From Pleurotus djamor (taxonomy: Eukaryota; Basidiomycota; Agaricomycetes; Agaricales; Pleurotaceae): DNA of 26,576 bases. A program made the translations under genes and the position numbers. How positions within the stretch are numbered: the stretch's first letter is position 1; each line of letters begins with the position of its first letter. The stretch spans positions 1 through 26,576 of the forward strand of contig JAPEVF010000634.1 in the NCBI GenBank assembly GCA_029747585.1. Direction: 5' to 3'. Below the pieces are notes generated by a model that was given only the letters and a program-made list of their open reading frames with translations, was not told the DNA's origin and searched no databases. Shown piece after piece: positions 1-10,700 of this stretch.

Positions 1-165
1 AAGCGGAGTTTGTGAAGTACCAGCCTTCATTTGTGCCATTCGAGCATCACGTTTGGCATTGGCTTCCGCAGCCTTTTTCTTCCGTTCCGCTGCCAGAGGG
101 GTGACGTTAGTGTTGGCAGCGTGAATAGAGTTTTGAGTTTGTCTCTGAGTAGTGGTCGGGGCCAT
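1..165 (-). CDS. First ORF of retroelement D, N-terminal 55 residues (runs off window)
   Basis: Read on the minus strand from an ATG at 165-163 in a good context (GCCATGG), an open frame runs off the left edge. It starts MAPTTTQRQTQNSIHAANTN and then becomes Lys/Ala/Arg-rich with a short predicted helix around residues 28-45. It lies about 80 nt downstream of the end of an LTR-like sequence (244-864) in the same orientation, the place where gag of a Ty3/gypsy element starts. No Gag domain is visible in the part present, so the Gag assignment rests on position only. It could also be a separate leader ORF of the element. Confidence 0.5.
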   Translation of the reverse strand, partial: MAPTTTQRQTQNSIHAANTNVTPLAAERKKKAAEANAKRDARMAQMKAGTSQTPL

Positions 166-243
166 GGCGGAGATAACGGAGGAGAGAAAAACGAGTGTGG
201 TAGAAGAAAAAATTTGAAAGAATGGGGAGTAGTCGAAATATAC

Positions 244-864
244 TGTTAAGGCGCGTAGGAACGAGGACAGGGGAAGCTCCTAGGGGGCTAGGAGAGAGTC
301 GGAGGAGACGTCGGAGATGTCGGAGGAGACGAGATGAACCAGCGATCAAGTTATTAACTTGATCACCCACTCTTTCAATGGTTCCAGTAGAGATAGATAA
401 GAAAGTACGAGTCGGAGGTAGCGGAGCTAGCGGAGAGTCGTACGAGTAGAGACTAAGTCAACTAGTGACTAGTGAGAAAGGAGAGAGGGAATGAGAATGG
501 AACTTGACGATAAAGAAGAGGAGCGGAGATGACGGAGAGACGTCGGAGCGACCTTGTGCACGGAGCACCTAGTGAGGGGAAACTAGAACTGATATTTCGA
601 CTAGCCGTAACTCTACTTGGGGTGCCTGTATATATACTAGAGGTACCTACTGTATGTAATAGAGCAGCAGTAATAACATGAGGAGCCAAGGTATTGCCAA
701 GGGGAACATGTGTCTAGACATGAGGCAGGAAAGGGTCCAAGGAGAGGATATGGCTAAGTCGAAGGAAACGTCGGAGCAGGCGGAGCTCGTCGGAGGAAGG
801 TAAAAGTAATGGTAAAAGGGGCAAGGATAGGAGTTAGGTGTTAGGGGATGATTGGACCATAACA
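244..864 (-). repeat. 5' LTR of minus-strand retroelement D
   Basis: The 621-bp block begins TGTTAAGG and ends ACCATAACA on the plus strand, giving TG...CA ends in either reading. On the minus strand it starts TGTTATGGTCC, like the other LTRs here (TGTCATGGTCTGG, TGTCACGATCC). The bases just inside the element (ATAC before TGTT, plus strand) match those inside the 3977-4441 LTR. The right junction cuts a Plavaka transposase reading frame at 864/865. The body is packed with the pentamer CGGAG (CTCCG on the element's own strand). The partner LTR is outside the window. Confidence 0.7.
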
Positions 865-1907
865 ATACCCTTGGTTACTTACAGGACGCTATCCGAGGAT
901 TTCATGAGAATCGTGAAATCTTCATCCAGATGAAAGCAAGGGAGCACTTCAATATTCCCAAGTTCCATGCCATGCTCCATTACGTTGAGTCCATTCGCTT
1001 ATTTGGGTCTACTGACAACTATAATACAGAAATGTTTGAACGTCTTCATATCGACTTTGCAAAAGACGCTTGGCGAGCAACGAACAAGAAGGATGAACTA
1101 CCCCAAATGATACGTTGGCTTTCTCGCCATGAGAAAATGCAGGACTTCTCTGTTCGTCTCAAAACTCTTAGGGCTGCAGCATCTCAGGTTGGCCCCAGCG
1201 TATCTAATACCGGACGACCCAGAATCGCCATGACCAAGGTGCCCCATGGTATCAAATCGCTGGCGGATATCGAGGCTTGTCACAACGCTAAGTATTTCAT
1301 CTCATCTTTGAAAGAATTTTCCAACGTCATCGCCCCAGTAGAAGCTCGGACCAAGAAATCTCTCATGGCCGATATGATTCTTCCCTTCGAGAAGCTGGAG
1401 GTATGGAATTCCTACAAGCTACTGAGAGAGAGTTTAGCAGATGACGATACGGAAGACCACTTGAAGGACCAGGTTAAGGCAATCCCTGGTGGTCCCTACG
1501 ACACGGTGGTTGTGATTACTGACGGCGACGGCCAGTCAACAGGTCTGGAAGGAACAAAAATCGGACGAGTCAAGGTTATCTTCCGTCTCCCCAACGAAAT
1601 CTCATTTGCCGGACGCGTATACCCTCTTCCCTTGGTATGGCCCAGAAAAGCCATGGCCTACGTTGAGTGGTATCAACGGTCACCCGCTACTCATCCTTGC
1701 AGTTTATTCTACACAGTAAAGCCCCTGCCCAAGGGGGAGATCATACCTATTGAGAATATCCGACAAACTTGCATGCTGGCACCGAAATGGGGGGACAAGC
1801 AATGGTCAGATCTTCAATGCGTCACCTCGGATAATGTATTGGATCATCCAGGCCCATTTGTCGTCAATAATTTCAGCAGCCTGTATGCGTTTCAGACAAT
1901 CTATTAA
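865..1907 (+). pseudogene. Plavaka-type transposase, C-terminal part, 5'-truncated
   Basis: An open frame of about 347 residues that ends at a natural stop and resembles the C-terminal part of Plavaka transposases, the CACTA/EnSpm-related family common in Agaricomycetes. Hallmarks near the start are a helix-rich FHENREIF stretch, HFNIPKFHAMLHYVESIR, and the family signature NTEMFERLHIDFAKDAW, followed by WLSRHEKM. The rest is the usual long beta-rich tail. The frame is broken at its left end by the LTR at 244-864: codons before TLGYLQDAIR are missing, so the N-terminal DNA-binding part and at least the first catalytic Asp are absent. No stop or frameshift interrupts what remains, so the break is probably young. 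Confidence 0.85.
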
Positions 1908-2740
1908 AATGGTTTGTTTCTTTTAGTGGATTTTTTCCGAAGCTTGGGTTTGACAAAACTTTCTAGGTTGCGTAAAACTGGAGTCCGAGTAACAGTGGTT
2001 TCTTTCACTGGACGGCAGGGGGAACGAGGTCTTGGACCTTTCCGTCTGTCGGGCACAAGGATCTAGTCTGTAGAAACACATTGGGGTGTTGTAATCCAGA
2101 GCCAACATGGATCCTTTGATTATTTACCAGAGGTCTTCTCCACGGTTGCGACGCTGACCCACAGTCCCTGGAGCGGATTGTTGAGCCTGACGAGTATGAG
2201 AACGCAACCTAAGTGGATGATGAGGCCCTAGTACATCGCTAGCACGGTGATCATCTTCCTTTAATGGCTGGTCAATGCTACTCTAAGGCTGGTGTCTGGG
2301 ACTACCGTACAAATTAATGGTACCTCAAAAATAAAGTGATACGAAAAGTAGCATGCTAGAAAAGCCATAAAAGCTGTGAAAGCTTGTGAAAGCTCCCAAA
2401 AGCAATGATACAAACAAATAGTCACTGTGAAAGCTGTGAAAGCCTCTGAGAGCGCTCAAAAGTATACATACAAACAAATACCAAGTATGAAAGCTAATAA
2501 AGCTAACCAAAGTCCACATTATCAAAGTATACTTTGGCTAAAGCTAGTGGAAGGTGGGAAAAGAATTTTGACAAAAAGTATTGGGGTAGTCTTGTTCTTT
2601 GGAAGACTATGAAAGCAAATAAAAGAAATCAATTTGGTTGGAATCAAACTTTTGATAGACTTTGATGATTATTTTTGCTCTATATGCTCTGGTATTCTTT
2701 CAAATTTCTCTACATTATTACCGAAGATTTTAAGGACTTA
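1908..2740 (+). other. Non-coding 3' flank of the Plavaka element
   Basis: No credible gene in these 830 bases. The first 400 are unstructured 3' flank. From about 2340 the composition turns AT-rich, with many AAAGCT and TGAAAGC words, as expected for the subterminal zone of a CACTA-like element. I could not fix the element's exact end: a GCTAGTG string at 2542-2548 would suit a CACTA-type terminus, but the repeat words continue to about 2620 and a TTTTGCCAAAA palindrome sits at 2748-2758, beside the Gag frame. Confidence 0.5.
2374..2487 (+). repeat. Two diverged ~60-bp tandem units in Plavaka subterminal zone
   Basis: Two units start GCTGTGAAAGC and end near ACAAACAAATA, one at about 2374-2427 and one at about 2434-2487. 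Each holds several short TGAAAGC/AAAAGC words. Clusters of short direct repeats inside the ends are typical transposase-binding regions of CACTA-type transposons. Their role here is inferred. Confidence 0.55.
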
Positions 2741-3924
2741 AGTTGGATTTTGCCAAAATAAGTTTTTCCTGATGTTGTGTTGGCCGTGTCGTTGATTGTG
2801 CGGATTTCTCGTTGGCGCGGGCGTGGAATCGACTGTCGGCCGTGGTTGCGCAATTGATGACCTGGTTGAGACTTCCTGTTTTGAGACCTTGACGGGCGAC
2901 TTCATCCTTAAGACGGTTGGGGAGGCCGACGTAGTACCGGTGGCGGAGGGCGGCGTCGTTCCAGTTGATGTATGATGAAATGGTTTTGAACTCGGTGGTG
3001 TATGCGAGGATGGTGTCCGTGTGGTTCATCCGGAGCCGGTCGAGTTCATCTTCCTTTGAGCCAACAATGTCCACGGGTCCGAACTCACTTTTGATGTAGG
3101 CCTTAAACCCTTCCCAGTCATCCACCAAGATCTCTGGAACCACGTCCATCCCTTGGAGGTTGATGATGTTTTGCAGGGCCATCCCGTCCAGGCGGGTGCA
3201 TGCGGTCGCGATTTTCCGCTCGTTGCTGATGTTTCCGTGTGCCTTGAAGAAAAATTCCATTCCGTTGATCCATTCGAAAACTTTGTCCGGTTTTGATCCG
3301 TCGAGGTGCTTGGGTAGTGAGACGTTGATCTTGACTTCGGCCGGGGTCGGGGATCGGGGGGTGTGGACGGTTTGTGTGACAGGTTCTGTTTTGATGTTTG
3401 CCGCTTGTATTGCCAGGTTGAGTGTCGCATTAGTCAGCTTCTCCAGTGTGCTTTCCATCCGGGCCATCCGTAAGTCGGCAGCTGAGGCTTGCATTCTCCA
3501 GTCGTCCGGGTCCGGGAGTGACTTGCGTTTGGCGGGTGAGGATCTTTGTCGGGTGGTGGTAGCATGGGCCATGGGGTAGTCGTCCTCGGATCCGGATCCG
3601 GGGAATTGTTGGAGAGCCTGTGCGGATGGTTGTGCCATTGTTGTGTCCAGAGGGTGGGTTTGGGCCAGGGTGAGGGGTCGAGTAGCCGAGGTGTGTGCTG
3701 GGTCCGGTGCCGGGGAGAGTATNGTGCTGGGTGGCTTTGTCAGGTGTTTCGCCACGGGCGAGGTCCGGGTTGGGTCGGCCTGGGGTGGCGAATAGTGCTC
3801 CAGGCATGGTGCCCGGGTTTGGTTGTGACACCACCCGTACCGTGTTTGTTCTGCTGGCGGGGAGGGGGATCCGGGAGGAGCCGGCTTCGGGCTGGCCCAA
3901 GAGACTGTTGCGTCCTTCAGTCAT
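2730..3924 (-). CDS. gag: Gag of a Ty3/gypsy chromovirus, C-terminally truncated
   Basis: Starts MTEGRNSLLGQPEAGSSR at 3924 and is Pro/Thr/Ser-rich for about 120 residues. A short coiled coil follows (RMARMESTLEKLTNATLNLA), then a retrotransposon Gag capsid-type domain beginning near INVSLPKHLDGSKPDKVFEW and running through WEGFKAYIKSEFG to HRYYVGLPNRLKDEVARQG. The zinc-knuckle region and all of pol are missing; the frame ends in AT-rich sequence near 2730-2760 that looks foreign. An N at 3723 shifts the frame: the start is in one frame and the capsid in another, and dropping that position joins them (TQH then ILSPAPDP). The start codon lies about 50 nt downstream of the LTR at 3977-4441. Confidence 0.85.
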
Positions 3925-3976
3925 GTCGTGAGNAAAAAAAATGGTGGGAGTGCTAGTAGTTTTAGCTCGTTTATAC

Positions 3977-4441
3977 TGTTAGACCCTATCCAGAGAGGGA
4001 CTATAGGGGCGAGCGTAGGCCGAGATGACGGCCGAGCGAACAGGATAGGACGAGTACAGCGACTGGGGAGCAGCGCTGGACTCCTACTAACACTCCGGGC
4101 TCGGGTGTACCAGGCCGGGTGCAAGGCCGAGGATACGAGGAGGAGGAGGAGGGCGACGAGTAGAGGAGGTCCAAGTCGTCTCGGGTCCGGGTCGGGTCGT
4201 CAGGCCGGACAATGATCAGAGAGGATAGGAAGAAACGTCTATAAACGAGCTAAGGGAACAAATACAACTATCAGGAACTATATATACCATACTACATGAG
4301 GCGTCGGCTAATAGAACAATGGCGGGTCCGTTTATGTAACTGCTGCGCGAGTGGGTCCACTAGATCCGTGAGTCACGTGACAGGCGGCATAGGGGTGTCA
4401 CGTGACCACAGGAGCTAGGGGACCTGTCACGGATCGTGACA
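3977..4441 (-). repeat. LTR shared by two minus-strand chromovirus copies
   Basis: A 465-bp block with TG...CA ends (plus strand TGTTAGACCC to GATCGTGACA). On the minus strand it is preceded by a G-rich polypurine tract (3' LTR position) and followed within about 50 nt by a Gag start (5' LTR position). It is therefore both the 3' LTR of the copy ending at 22974-23810/4706 and the 5' LTR of the Gag copy to the left. It contains direct TCACGTGAC-type words near 4370-4410. A nearly palindromic TGTCACGGATCGTGACA marks its 5' end on the minus strand. Confidence 0.75.
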
Positions 4442-4459
4442 GTACCCCCCCTTCAAGGG
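4442..4459 (-). promoter_or_regulatory. Polypurine tract next to the 3' LTR
   Basis: On the minus strand the bases just before the LTR read CCCTTGAAGGGGGGGTAC and then TGTCACG. A run of seven G after GAA directly upstream of an LTR start is the usual primer site for plus-strand DNA synthesis. It fixes the orientation of this LTR as 3' to the copy on its right. Confidence 0.6.
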
Positions 4460-4705
4460 CCAACTCCCAGGTGGCCTAAAGAGTCCGATCGGTCCGGGTT
4501 CGGATCAAAGGAAGCCGATCGATCGTCTTGGCGATAATGGAAGCTCTTCTGAGAATGGAAGGCGGAGGCCGAGCGGGTGATCCGGTGCCTGTAGTCCAGG
4601 AGTATAAGAGGACCAGTGTCCAGAGCGAAAAATCCCCCCAGTTTTCTTCTGCCAACTACCCCCATCGTTCAACACAAGTCCAACCCCGTCCGAAAATCCA
4701 CAAAA

Positions 4706-7700
4706 ATGTCGTCTTCGCCATCCGAACAAGAGCTCCTCGCCGAGCTTCAACGTATCAAGGCCGAGAAAGCGGAGAAAGCGGAGCAGCGCCGTTTGGCGGC
4801 TCAGCGGGAGGCCGAGGAGGAGGCGGCTTTGGAAAGGCGGATCGCGGAGACTTTGAAGAAGGCAGAGGAGAAACGTTTGGAGGAGGAACGGAAAGCGGAG
4901 GAAGCGAGGAAGGCGGCCGAAGCCTTGAGGTTGGAGGCCGAGAGGAAGGCCGCTGAGGCGTCGAAGGCAGAGGAGGAGCGTAACCGCGAAGAGGTTATCG
5001 AGGCCGCGCGGAGGCTTGCCGAGGCCACTCGGATTCAGTTCGACCAGGAGGCGGGCGAGCGGGGTATTTTGGAAAAGGTATACGGTCCCGTTGCTCGGTT
5101 ACCGGATGGTTTGCTAACGATGCCTTCGGAAAAGGTCGGGCCCGTTTCTGTTAGTTTCCCCGTGTTTTGGTCTTACATGATGGATCGACAGCACGCGGAC
5201 GACGTCGAGAAGAAGTATAAGGGCCGGAAGACGGGTCCGAAGAGCAAGGCCGTGGTGGAGGACTCGGGTGACGACGGGTCCGTGAAAGCTCCAACCGCGA
5301 AGATTACGAAGGACGGGTTGTACGAGCCGGGTGAGTTCCGTTTGCGTCGGCCGACAATTTGTGTTGATACATTTTTTTNTNTTTNNNTTTTTTGTGTTTA
5401 GCATGTGCNCTGTGTGTGAAGTCNAAGAAGAAGTGCCAAGTTCCGATGAAGTGAGTCGTCGTCCGTTGTGTTTTCGGCCGTGCTCATCCGTTTAGGTCGG
5501 AGGGGTCTTTGTTCCGGGGTGCTTGCATCCCCTGTGCCACAGCCAAGACGGGCTGTGAGCATTCGACTCGCGGCAAGGACAAGGACAAAACNGATCCGGC
5601 GCCACCCAAAAAGAAGGCTCGTCGTGGTTCGCCGAAAGCTTCCGGGTCGAGAAAACGGCCGTTGGTGGTGTCTAGCGGCGCCGAGGATTCGGATGCGGAG
5701 CGGGCAAGCCTGAGTGGCTTGTGGTCGTTGGTAGGAAAGGTGTCGGGTCGGACGAAGAAGATCGAGACGGCCGTGGAGGACTTGTCGCACCCATTGCTGT
5801 AAGAATAAGTCAATATACTAAGGTAGTTACCCTAAGTGTAATCCATTTTTCCTGGGTAAGTCGGTTTTGCAATTAATTATGGGTATCCCTATGTGATTGC
5901 CAGCCTTGTCTTATGAATCATTATGTAGCTATGAATCATTATCGTCTTCTGATATATTTTATTATGGTGTTACAATCTATTTCTGCTCAACAATATAATG
6001 CATTATACACCTTTAAGACATCATAACCCTCACATCATAATGAATTATGCTTCTGACCCCAGATGTTATAATGTATCATTGGGAATCCATAATGAATCAT
6101 GGGCAGGGTATCAAAATAGGGGAAGACCTTAATGCTAAGGTAGATATTTCTCTTCGCTTCCTCATGATAGCTAGCCTTAATATATATTTGAATTCTATCA
6201 TGACCTAATCAGACTTAACATAGCTAACCTCAATATCTTATCATACAGGACAGCTAATCTAATCTAATCTTCGACTACGTCGTCGTCGTCGTTGTCGTCC
6301 CCTCCGCCGTTCCGCTCATCGTCTCCATCATCTCCCACTTCTTCCTCATCACTGTCACTGCCGTCGCCCTCTTTATTCGATTTGCTCTTCCACGTTGCTT
6401 CGAAAGCGTCTGCGATCCCTTCGAAGACGCGTGCTCGACGGTACGCATATGCGGATGCTCCAGGATCAGTCGTTGTGGAGCCGCCATCAGGACTGGCAGT
6501 CATCGCACGGCCCCGCCATTCGCTAGCCTGGTATCGAAGTGAAACCTGTGTCCGCCGCATCTCCTCCTTCAACAACTCCACTTCCTCCGTCCAACGCCTG
6601 ACGCGAGCCCATGCCTTGGCCCATTCAACACGAAGAGCTTCCAGAATATGTACGTCAATAGGATTTCCAAAATTCAAAGGGGTACTCACCGTCGCTATTC
6701 CCTTTGCCCGATTCGTTCGTGGAATCCAGCCAAATCCACGATATCGTGCGGTGCCCTTCCCTCGGCACAAACCTCTCTCCTTCACCAGCCTTTGAGGCTC
6801 CGTCCTCTCCAGTTGCGATAATGGCATCCTCCCGACCGTTTTCTACTCGCCGTTCTCGTCGGGCATGGCGTTTCGTCAGGGTTTCGGGATCCTCCATACA
6901 ACGTATGTCTTCTGCATTGAGCTTTGGCCAGCGTGTGAGCCGTTGATCTGCTTGTGGTAGATTCGACAAAGCTTTCCACGCGTTCTGGTACTTCGCGGCG
7001 TGGAGGGAAATCTTGGTCTCGTTTCGTGTGATGAGGGCGCGGGTGCGAGTTGTAGCTGATTGATGTCGTGCATTGCGATTCTTGTACCCCAGTAGCCGTG
7101 CCTTGATAAATAGACCGTTGCGTACGTCGTTCAGCGCTGACTGGCATTCTCCCTCCCTGAAATCGGCCTCAATATTGCAGACGTTCGCGGTGCATTGGAG
7201 TTGCTGGTGCGAGGTGAGGGACGAGGGCAGATATAATGGGACGGATTCGACTTCCTCTTCATCCGGGACGACACGTACAGCGAGCATCGGCATGATGCAT
7301 GGCATGTAGACCGATTGAATCAGGCGAAATTTCGAAAGCCTTCGGGCAAGTCTTGAGCGCACGTCGACGACATCGAGCTCTTGTGTAACTGTAGTGCAGT
7401 TCTTCGATTCCAGCGTCACCTTGAGACGACGTCTAAGCTTTTGAATCAAATTTCAGTCATCACAAAACCAATGCCTCACTCACTGAAGTGCTTCGAGATC
7501 CAAGCCTTCACGGATGAACGCACTAGGCGAAACATCATGCACAGAAAGTTGACCCTGTGATAAAGCCTCGGCGTCCTCATGCGCGAACTTGAGGCGAACA
7601 TCGTTTTCAGTGATTCCTAATTGGAATTTGGAAGGAAATAATCAACGTAAGAGGGGGCATCTGACTGGCTCAACATCTGCTGACTTACCTTTCTTTTCAA

Positions 7701-10700
7701 CATAATATGGGTTCGGCTGGGAAGAATCGACTTCATAGTCAAGTACCATCTTTTTCCATACGGGTATCTGGGCGGCTTGCTTCACGGAAAAGGCCTGGAA
7801 TGACTCGAGCTGAATGGCCCGTTCTTCGATCGCATTTTTCAGTCGTTTCTTCAAAAGTTCCCCTACCAACAGCAAACAAATGAATTAGCTCAACAACGCG
7901 TTTGCCAATCAGATGAAGAGAAGTAGTCACCGAGCCCAACGAGCTTCTGCCAGTTCCAATGTGACCAATGTGCGTTCAGAGTCTCGACCCGTGCTCCGGG
8001 GCCCATGACGCGAGTACTAGTTGCCGTTCCTCCGATGTTCGCCCACGGCCGCTCAATTCCCTCACCGTCTGTTCGTCCGACGCCTGGAAGGTAGTTCAGA
8101 GAGAATGACCTTTGACAAACATTAGTATGGGAATGAATGTGGAGTTTTGGGATGGCAAAACGCATTTGGTTGAGCCCTAAACAAAGCCGAACGACAGGCG
8201 GAAGGCTTTGCAACCGGGAGACCGCATCCTTGCCCCATTGGCAGGCGATGTCGTAGGAAACAACCACATTTAACCGTTGGTCGTGATGCCTCATCAGCGA
8301 AGCGAAGCAATAGTCAACATTCGCATATCTAGTAGTTCGTCGTAGCTTGGTGAACAGAGGTGTGCCGTGAAATGAAGCATGACATACCGCTCTCCCACCT
8401 GAAGGTCAGCTGCTCCATTCCTCTGGATGAATTCATGCCTAGCGCACACTCCAAGGCAGACTCCTGTCGCGGCATACCCTCTTGAGAATTTGGAATTGGC
8501 GTAGTCAAGCGCAGCTAACCCACTACAGGTGCTAATCTATGTTTCCAATTTGAATCCGAATCAGGCGTCACACGATGATATACCCAAACGAACCACATAC
8601 CTCCTTCTGATCGGTGACCCCCAATATGTACTTACGGAAGGGTTCTCTTTCAACGAAGTAACCCCAATCGACACCGAGACCTGGGTCTTTCTTGACCGAA
8701 GACACCAGTCGCCGTTTCAAGCGAAAGCAAGCATCCAGCGCGATGAATAGAGTGTACAGGTACCTAACGATCAGGCGTAAGTCCGGCTTGTAACAAGCTC
8801 GTTCTGTGCGATGCTGTGCAAATCTCACCTTTTGGCACCAGAAACGAGATCCCATCCTGATGGAAGGTTAATGCCTGGTCGCGGACAGGCGGGGCATACA
8901 ACCGTTAGGTCGCCATGTGCGGTTCCGTTGATTCCTGAGATCGAATGACCACGACCCCCTTGGATCAATGCCCACAGATGGCGATACTCTCTGTGCATTC
9001 GGATGAACTCCTTCATTCGGTACTGCCAGTGAGAGACAGTGTCAGTTCTAGGAGAGGTTAAGAAGATGGAATACGAACTGGCGGCGGGTTTTCAAGGGTG
9101 TTGTCCGTGAGCTTCTCTAGTGCCGCGTAGTAGTCGTACATAGTAACCTTTCCTTGCAGTGTATTCATTGAGAAATGATCCAGAAGATAAAACGTCGCAC
9201 ACGATTGAGGCTGGGAAATTGTGGCGGGGAACCATCGGCGTTGTAGAAGTTGTTGTCGAGGAAGACCATAATCTTTCACTTTCTCGCAGCCACAGAAGTC
9301 GAGGTGAATTACATGTAGCCCATTCACATGGATGACGACGAAATTAGATACTGATGTCGGCGAAGAGCATGTGACACCAATTGGATGACCTAGCTGGACG
9401 CGCAGTCCAAGATCCTTGAGCGTCGTTTTCTCATAGCACTGGCCGTTCCATCTCTAGGGAAAATGGCGGGATTTAGAATTATTAGACGGCGGCTCGCTGG
9501 GGGCCAACGTACCTCGACAAGATGTAGAGGCTGAGAGATATGAGCTTCGCAGCAGCACTTCTGACACATGGTCTGCTCGCCGAAGCAATCAGTGCAGCGA
9601 AAGGTCGCGCTCTCCTCCATGCGCTGAAAGCAACGTGCACATCCAGCTGAGCTTGATGATAGACGTTCCAGGGAAAGTATTTCCCGCATGTACTCCTCCC
9701 TAAATGGAACCCACTGGCGAAGCGGTTCATCCTGATTCGGACGTCAGACAAACGCCATGCGAACGACTTGAAGTTGGAGAGGTGACTCACTGAGGACGCA
9801 TATCTTTTCTTCTCCCCTCCCTTAGTACTGGGGCCCTCCTTATTTTCATGTCCAGCACAGTCTTCCTCGTCCACTTCCGGCATCCATCCTGTGGCATAGT
9901 CTTCGTTCGTCGGAATGTCTTCGGTACGCGACTCGGGATTGACGTCGATATCGTCATCGAAAGTAGCGAATGAAGTTCCATGAGCTACCGATGGTTCGTT
10001 ATAGTTTGATGGGGGCTCGAAGCGTGCTTTCTTTTGTGGAGGAGATGGAGGAGCGACGTCTAACGTTCTCGAGAAGGCTCTACGCCCGTCCGACGAAGTC
10101 CAGCCAATGGTGGCAGTAAAATTCACTGCGTCGTCATCGAGAGCATCCCGATCGATGTCAAAGGTCGTAACATGAGCCAGTCCACGTTTCTTCCCTGCGG
10201 TGGTGCGCATGGGGGCATGGGGCAGTAGGATGAGCAATGGTAGGGGTACCACAGCCGTGAACTTGGAGTAATTTCCGTTTGTCCGACCTAGTGAAGAATT
10301 AGCTACGGTGACCAGAAGTTTGGCTGAGATCGTTGACCTGAGAACCAGATGGAGTGATCTTTCAAGGTGATCTGCGAATGCCAACCTACTTCCGCCCCTT
10401 GAGCTCCTGTCCAGCGTTCCCTGATGGCAATAGATCGACCCTTGACCTTGAATATTGAATAGGCACTAGTCGTCGTACCTATACTCCCACCGAAACCGAC
10501 CGATCGTGTACTTCTCGGCTTTTCCCTCCGTTCACCAAAGTGGGATTACACCCTTTGAAGCCGGCATCAACACTGGGATAGCAAGCATTTGGCAGGCATT
10601 GCACATTTAAGGATGTGGGGGCGCAGAGGTATCTTGCTTGAGTCGGGTATTTTGAGTCGGTTTCATCGTTGAAATTGTTTTTCTTGCCATCATCAACACC

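Noticed and set aside
244..868. Solo LTR at 244-864 with a 4-bp ATAC duplication
   Set aside because: ATAC before TGTT also occurs inside the LTR at 3977, where it is internal element sequence, and an ORF in the right place and direction follows at 165; a full element is more likely.
865..884. Intron acceptor (TTACTTACAG) just before the Plavaka fragment
   Set aside because: The frame reads straight through as TLGYLQDAIR, which fits the family, so the string is coding rather than a splice site.
2325..2612. Small proteins in the Plavaka flank
   Set aside because: The open frames follow the short-repeat structure (SFHSF-like and KAVKA-like runs) and are products of the repeats.
7430..7490. 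Apparent frameshift between exons 9 and 10 of the KDZ transposase
   Set aside because: The first AG (ending 7438) gives the wrong frame, but the AG five bases later (GCTTAG, exon from 7432) restores it and yields ALQRRLKV, which fits the family. The gene is intact.
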